Translations under genes and position numbers: made by a program
NCBI GenBank assembly: GCA_016808115.1
Contig: JAEQBH010000036.1
Span: 1 to 64,000, forward strand
Origin: Tetrastigma voinierianum
Lineage: Eukaryota; Streptophyta; Magnoliopsida; Vitales; Vitaceae
DNA: 64,000 nucleotides
Direction of reading: 5' to 3'
Part shown: piece after piece, positions 58,001 through 64,000 of the stretch
Layout: each line of letters opens with the position of its first letter
Numbering within the stretch: position 1 is the first letter of the stretch
Notes under the pieces: generated by a model
The model's database searches: none
What the model saw: only the letters and a program-made list of their open reading frames with translations
What the model was told of the DNA's origin: nothing

Positions 58001-59480
58001 CGTTTGACTAGGAAAGGAGATCGCGCCTCAAAAAAAGGTAAAGGCTGGGTCAAGTATTTGATTCCCAGAAATGGTTCTTTCTTTCAGTGGTTCACTATGC
58101 GGAAATTTCCTCCTAACCCTAGATTGAAGACATTGGGAGGTAAAACCTTAATCCTGTTATTGTGTAAGGATTTGAGGGATTTCGTATGAGGGAGTCACGA
58201 TTCATGGATTACCTCTTCGAAGTTAGATCACCATAACCTTATCTGGTTTATGCATGAGCCGGTGCAAGGCCCCAGATTCTTTATTTAAGATGTGTTTTTG
58301 GAAGATGTTTCAGTCATGAGTGGCTTTGAGCTGTGTGTTTCCAGTATCGGGGATTGATTTGCTGCCGGAAACTTATGGAAAGAAAGGGGAAAATCATAAA
58401 TTCTTGGCCAGTGGGTCGGATTTTTCTCGCGCCAGTTGTTGTATTCAAGCGATGCTAATCTCGACTATTTTGTTCAAACTGCATCCCAATGAAAAGAACC
58501 CCAGTACTTTATCTTCAAATGAGTAATATAGAGATGGAGTATCAAGAGGTGATTTATAAGCGAGTAAGTGCTGCTCAGGGTAACCCTAATAATGAGTGTT
58601 GAATGTTGGGATCCTAGTAAGTGTAAGAGAGGAGTGCACTTTGGGATCAAGTTTTACGCTTCGAAGGTATAAGATATATGAGTTTAGTGGTGATAAAGTA
58701 ATGTAATTTCACTCGAGTACTTTATGCAGACACTGATTGCAGAGAGGCTATAAATTCATGGACTTGTTATTTGGTGCACTCTGAGTAGCTCCCTGTGTTT
58801 TGACTTTCGTGAGATCAAGCATATATGAATCTAAGGAAAGTATATCTTATAGCCTTCTCCTCGCCAAGTGCTGCGGAAGTTTGATGCCGCGGAATTCCTG
58901 TAATGCATTCCGCGTGCTTTGACTCGTGAGGTCCGCACTTATGGCGGGACACTTATTTACGACTAGCCCCCTGCCGTAGAGTCCTAGAAAGGTCACGAGA
59001 GGCCCGGATGTGGGCATATCCCTGGTGGTAAGTCCCAAAGAATTGCCGGTTCGGATGATTGTCTAGTCCTCTTTTGGGTGAACCTAAAAGAGTCACCGAT
59101 GAGGGGTCATGGATGGTGGTAAGATCGCATTCATGTGTTTCATCATCAACCTATTATCCTGTGAAATGCCTTCATGTTTCGAGATATCTCGGAATTCATG
59201 GGCACTGAAATGTTTTTATGAGTTACTGGCTTTTAGATTCACTCATCGAGCCGGCCGAACTCATCCCCATTGTTTCCTCCACCTTAGATGTGTGTGTAAG
59301 AGACCAATCACAAGGATGTGAAAAAGCAAATTTAAGTGTGGTTTTTGAGTATGGAGATTTTATGCCAACCTTAGCTGCAGGCTGGGAGCACACGCTGACT
59401 AAATATTTAAAGCTTATGGGACATCTCTTGATAAAACCGAGCTGGAGGCTCAGATCAAAGTATTCTTAAAAACTCTCTCC
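58001..59480 (+). other. Eroded pol sequence, no firm domain
   Basis: Expected to hold RNase H and the integrase core, but only hints appear: a HRLTRKGD stretch (57990-58025; family LTRLTRKG) and FEYGDFM at 59346-59368 (family FEVGDFVF). Other frames (58320-58526, 59109-59469) have no motif I can name. Confidence 0.4.
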
Positions 59481-59489
59481 CCGGGGGCG

Positions 59490-59880
59490 CAGGACGTTTT
59501 GAAAGCTTGGTGAAATTAAGTCCCCGCTTACATCGGGACCTTTGAGATCGCTGAGAGGGTAGGTCCAAGCACATAGACAGACTCACCCGAGGAGCTTTCT
59601 GTGTCCATAATGTGTTCCTTACATCTCCTAGTTACGTTAAGTATATCTGTGATCCCCACGCTGTGTCAGAGAGACACCGAGATCGAGCTCGAGGGATGAC
59701 CTATCCCAAGGGAGTGAGCAGCTAGTGCAAATTGGCAGAGTACGTTATAAGAGTCATAACAAAGGACAATGTCCCGAGTGAAGGTCCTTCGAGGGAATCC
59801 ACCCTTAGCTCGAGAAGCGAATTTCGAGCCTGGAAGAACAAAGAATGGCAGCGCATCTCACCTCTTCATAGATTACTGTG
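59490..59880 (+). pseudogene. Integrase C-terminal domain
   Basis: Allowing frame changes, the text reads KLSPRLHRDL or, in the neighbour frame, a GTFEIAERVGPS stretch (59530-59570; family GPFEILERVG.VAYRLALP), then VHNVFLTSPSYVKYICDPHA (59604-59660; family VHNVFHVS.LRKYV.DPSHV) and VKVLRGNPPLAREANFEP (59778-59835; family VKVLWRNHPVEEATWE). This order is the C-terminal end of gypsy integrase, so the pol tail is retained although the centre is lost. Confidence 0.75.
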
Positions 59881-59897
59881 TACGACTCTTTGCGGGA

Positions 59898-59919
59898 AGA
59901 AATTTCTTTAAGGGGTGGT
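59898..59919 (+). promoter_or_regulatory. Polypurine tract before the 3' LTR
   Basis: gaagaaatttctttaagggg followed by tgg resembles the GACGAAATTTCTTTAAGGGG end of this kind of gypsy element and directly precedes the LTR. Confidence 0.7.
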
Positions 59920-62654
59920 TGTGTTCAATCTCGTACCAAAGGCATTTCTAGTTTGATCTGTTTGACCGTTTCGGACTCGCGTGACCAAGCTGACCAAGTC
60001 ACCCAAGCTCTACCGTTTTGAATTTTTCGAGGAGGAATAGTTTTAGGTTAACTAAGACACTATTTCAGAGGCTTCGCCGACACGGTAGTTCATGATCGCG
60101 TAACGCCGCCAATTCGACTTACGATAAAAGTTACTGGGCCATTAGAAGTTCAACAAAGAGTACCTTTTGTCAAAGGTCTGTTATGTCCGGGACTTTCCCA
60201 ACTTAAAAAGCCAATTCTTAGACCCTATATATACAAACATGGGGCTTGTGATACCTGGGGTAAATGAAACCTTTCTAGTCTAAAAATGGGCCACCGAGCC
60301 CCAAAACCCAAGAGAAAACTCCAAACCTGGGAACACCTGGGGTCACCAGTAGCCAAATTGCTGGCACTGGTGAGAAATCTAGATTCTCACGAGGCACCAC
60401 CGGCCGAGCCACCGTACACGCGCCGGACCACTCAGGAAAAACAATATTAATTATGTCGTTAGTGAAAATTTTTCCGCTGAACTCGTCGCCGGGACGCTGC
60501 CTGATCCGTCGGCTGACCCGACAAATGTCGACCTTACTTTTCAATTGAAGTTCGTGATTTCCCGCCATTTTCCGGCCACCTCAGCCACCCCATAAGTTCT
60601 TTCCAGACCATTTTTGACCTTATGAACCTCATCTTTACGCGGGTCCCTTTAAAGATTTCGCACCGCTTGGAAAGCGCATTGAAAGTTATTGAAATACAAG
60701 CTTAGATCGGCTTTTCCTACCACCACAGCGATCAAATGCTGACCAAGTTAAAGGTACCAATGAGTTCCTTTTGGTCTCTTGGCTTTCCATTGATATGTGG
60801 TTTGTAAATTTTGGATATTGTTTGGTCGGGTTTCCATTTTTAGGTTGTTTCGTGTAATTACCGAAAGCTCTGGATCGAAATAGAGTACCACTCGCTGGTC
60901 AAATTTGGCAAAACGAGTTGTATTAGTGAAATTTGGATATTTTTAGGGAATTATCAGATGGTTCACTTCAGGAATTAGCCCTGTGTGAAAAGCCCCAATT
61001 TTAGTATCAGTCTATGGCATACCGTGGTAATTGACCGCTTTCTGAGTCCAATTTTGATGGTTTCATAGTTCTAACAGCTTATTCTAAGGCCTTCTGTGGG
61101 CATCCTGGGCGGTTGTTGGTTCAGCCATAGGAGCCTGTTTAGTTTTATATTGCTGTGCACTCACGCTGCCGAGACGATCCTCAAGCAGGGGAGCAGGCAC
61201 CCAGCTGCCTATAATTGTGGAGTATTTATATGCTTTTAAATGATTTGGGGTATTGTGTTGATATATCTATCAGGATTAAATACTTTACATATATATTGTT
61301 TTGATAAAGTGGTTGGTTGCATTCAAACATGATTTTCTGCTTCATATAAAATGTGCTATTATTTCATGTGAGTTTTGTCATCATTTTAAATATTTGAAAG
61401 CTTTATCGTGGTTCGTGGATGAGTTTGCAGTGTTCGATACTTGGGTACATGGATTGAGGTTTGTGAAAAACTATCTTGAAAAACCATTAGAAAAGAAAAG
61501 GGGGTGGATCCTTGAGATTCAGGACCGACCACACGCGATTGTCGAAAAGGTACATGTGAGAACGGGAACCGCTGGTTGCCACCGCCGTCGTGAGGCCTGG
61601 TCGGAACTCGACTGGGCTTATTGCCGGCCACGCTGTCGTGAGGTCTTGGTTCGCTGACCCCGACTCCGCTTATTAGTTGCCACATTGCCGTGAGGCTCCG
61701 CTTGATCTCGACGGTTTGGTATTCGGGTTCGCCACTAGACGTGGAGGTGGCCCGCTCGATCCCGATGGTTCGGTATCTTCGTGGTCTTGCCACTGGTGAC
61801 GGAGGTCGGTTCTTGACCGCGACTCGGGGCTTTGGTGATTTCTGGTTTGCCATTTGACGCGAGTGTGTTCGCTTACTCCGACGCTTAGATTGAAAGTACA
61901 TGGTACGATACAACGCCATTGTGCGGGTATGGACGCTTGTTGATTTTCTAAATGGTACAACTATTTTAATACCATGGTTCTTGCGCATTCTTGCGTTATT
62001 TTTATCACTTGATGACTATACATGTTTTGTGCTCGCTTTATGTCAGTGTACAGCTTCAGATTATGTTTCTGGTCGATCGAGATCAATTGTCGAAAGTAAT
62101 GACCGCATATGTTGACTCGGGTAAAAGTCAGTTGCGGAAATGTTTTCAAACTTTAATCTTTACAAAAGCAGTGAACGGAAGGTTTTGAGAGGAGAACCAT
62201 TGAAATATAAAATGTTATTTTTCCTTATAAACTATGCTGCCACCCACGACGATTATCTCACATTATTGTTTTAAATATGTTCCTAGTCCGTATTACAGCC
62301 TGTGAGGGCCTATTCACGCCGTAGATTGACGTCAGCCTCCGCCACAAATCCTGTCGCACTCCCATCGTACTCATATTCATTCTAGTTGTCGTATTGGACT
62401 TATTCATTTCATCAGACTCTAACTACAATACTCTTAGAACGCCCATTATTCGTATTTAACTTTACGGCACCATTTATAATTGTCGTGCGGTTTTTATATA
62501 TATTTATGTGTTAATCGGTATTAATTAATACATGGTGTTACTCCCTTCCTTAAGGTGGTTCCACTGTGATCTTCCCTGGGATTATACAAAGGGACTTCAC
62601 TAGATGGGACCACCCGGAAATCCCGGGAGTGTATCCTGGTCGGGTCCCCGGTCA
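59920..62654 (+). repeat. 3' LTR of the gypsy element
   Basis: Opens TGTGTTCAATCTCGTACC right after the purine tract and ends near gggtccccggtca. It is collinear with 54586-57281. At 61575-61870 about six 58-60-bp units (cgtgaggctccgcttgatct, ggtttggtattcgggttcgc) form a short tandem array. The 200-codon minus-strand frame at 61386-61988 is the shadow of this array, not a gene. Confidence 0.8.
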
Positions 62655-64000
62655 CTTTTGACACCTGGTACAACAAACCCCAGTCACCCTATATAGTCGA
62701 GGGGTACTCCACTTCCCTTCCATCCGTGTCTGGGAATGCCACACAGTGGCTGCCTGACTGCATTCAGAGGAACCCCGTGGCCGATCATCATTCCTGGGCA
62801 ATTTCTACAAAATCAAATGGAGCCGCATAATAAGATCCAAAGGCGCGGCGGCGACGCCCCTTACCCGACCGACTCGGCCATGATCCGAACCGAGTCCGGG
62901 ATGCCACTAAAATCACTCAAATTTCTCAAAAATCATATTCGCTAAGCGACATTAAATCGGGCAAGCCCATAAACATTTACATTTAACAAAATCCATTTAC
63001 AATGTAGGCATCCAAGCTCTTTTCAAAAAATGTGATTTAAGCGTATCAGATGTTCGGGTGATTCAAATTGTTTTATACAAATATCTCATATCAAAAGAAC
63101 ACATGAAATGTGAGTACAGTCTGAAAGATACCCGAGATTTCTTTCTTTACGACTCGACGCCTCCCTCGATCTCGGGTCCACTATCGATCACTCATCTATC
63201 ACTCTGCATCACAAGCATTGGTAAAATAAATACGCCAAGCATTTTCACGCTTAAAGGGTTCTATACAAATCCATTCCTCAGCCCATCTTAAAATCACCAT
63301 ATGCAATTTTAATAATTCGTGAACTTTTCAATCATTCGATGTGATCAATATAAATACGTTATTACATGGTTTCCCTTATTATATATATACAATAAATTAT
63401 AGTTCATTGATCATCTCCATAAATACATTTTCATAATCACTATTTCACAATCTCAAATCAATTCAAATATGCTCACAAATCTAATGAATCGACATTCAAT
63501 TCAATTCTCAAATCAATTCGGGCCTGAAAATAAATCTCGCTTTATGCCAATCAATTCGGCTCGTCAATCACTCGGGCCATGCCAACGACCCGCCGCAGCT
63601 CCATCAATTCAGCTATTAATCAATTCGCCATGCCAATCAATCGCTACGCCTAACGACTTAATCTGGCGTTCGATATACAGATATCGGGAAGTCACCGCGA
63701 GACGGTCTCCGCTGGCCGCAGCCGGGTATCACATGGCGTTTTATAATACGCGACGGGTCCCGCCGACCGCTGACTCAGTTATAAACAACGCTGAGGTGAA
63801 CACTAGATGCGGCCCCACGGCTATCACCGGATCTGAGCGACACGCCATCAATAGTTCGCAGCATCGCTTATTCACCCTATCGATAAGTCAATCTATCCTT
63901 AATGCCAAATAAACTGCCAACACCTCCATTCATGTTTTTCCTCAAACTAGATAGCAAAATATAGTACATTATGTACGCTAGGGAGCAACAATTTTTATTT
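62655..64000. other. Mixed repeat-like sequence, no gene recognised
   Basis: From about 63460 to 63660 the word caatcaattcg or catcaattcag recurs every 20-45 bp, producing the 147-codon frame 63469-63912, which has no motif. 63130-63200 and 63540-63850 are GC-richer. This may be the start of another LTR on the minus strand, cut by the window end. Confidence 0.4.

Larger units (their letters stand above)
54586..62654 (+). mobile_element. Ty3/gypsy element with two 2.7-kb LTRs and a gutted interior
   Basis: Two collinear LTRs (about 54586-57281 and 59920-62654) flank 2.64 kb. The interior has a tRNA-Met-type primer site, a reverse transcriptase fragment, an integrase C-terminus and a polypurine tract, in the normal order. 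Gag, protease, most RNase H and the integrase core are missing or unreadable. It is therefore a deletion derivative. A target duplication was not found, partly because the first bases of the left LTR are degraded. Confidence 0.8.

Noticed and set aside
61386..61988. 200-codon minus-strand frame
   Set aside because: It is the shadow of the 58-60-bp tandem array inside the 3' LTR and has no motif.

Overview
This window looks like a repeat-dense, AT-rich stretch of a flowering-plant nuclear chromosome. It has no bacterial gene layout. The only recognisable host gene is an intron-containing sucrose transporter, and it is broken. Nearly everything else is LTR-retrotransposon debris, small TIR elements, microsatellites and featureless AT-rich spacer. 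The retroelement proteins, read by eye, resemble those of woody eudicots, grapevine in particular. That species hint is from memory of sequence families and is not proven here.

Layout. 1-530 is an LTR fragment on the minus strand. 1480-6308 is a decayed Athila-like Ty3/gypsy gag-pol on the minus strand, ending in a primer-binding-site-like motif. 6880-9709 is the 3' noncoding part and 3' LTR of an Athila-like element on the plus strand. 9710-11275 is a frameshifted Ty1/copia reverse transcriptase/RNase H. 12213-12631 is a copia-type LTR on the minus strand. 15221-17020 is a clean solo LTR with a TAAAT target duplication. A second LTR of that type (18584-18808 plus 30820-33104) is split by a complete 12-kb Tat-type element (18809-30819, target duplication GGGTG). 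The Tat element keeps gag, but almost all of pol is deleted down to the integrase C-terminus.

33275-34255 holds about 14 copies of a 72-bp repeat encoding a 24-residue unit. 34850-38925 is a gypsy integrase tail followed by a 3.2-kb LTR that contains an 84-bp tandem array. 40868-41761 and 42882-43026 are TIR/MITE-type elements; the second has a perfect 8-bp target duplication. 43340-46857 is the sucrose transporter (SUC/SUT) locus, with four exons identifiable, several single-base frame breaks and a dispersed repeat inside intron 1. 48690-50530 is an Athila-like gag-protease remnant on the plus strand. 54586-62654 is a gypsy element with two 2.7-kb LTRs and a gutted 2.6-kb interior (RT and integrase C-terminus only).

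No gene network operates here in an obvious way. The story is one of nested insertions, internal deletions, and repeated growth of tandem arrays inside LTRs and 3' untranslated regions. No tRNA, rRNA, CRISPR or intact protein-coding gene was seen. The strongest leads are the nested Tat deletion derivative with its LTR and 3'-UTR tandem arrays, the 72-bp coding-like repeat, and the question of whether the transporter is a true pseudogene or an assembly artefact.
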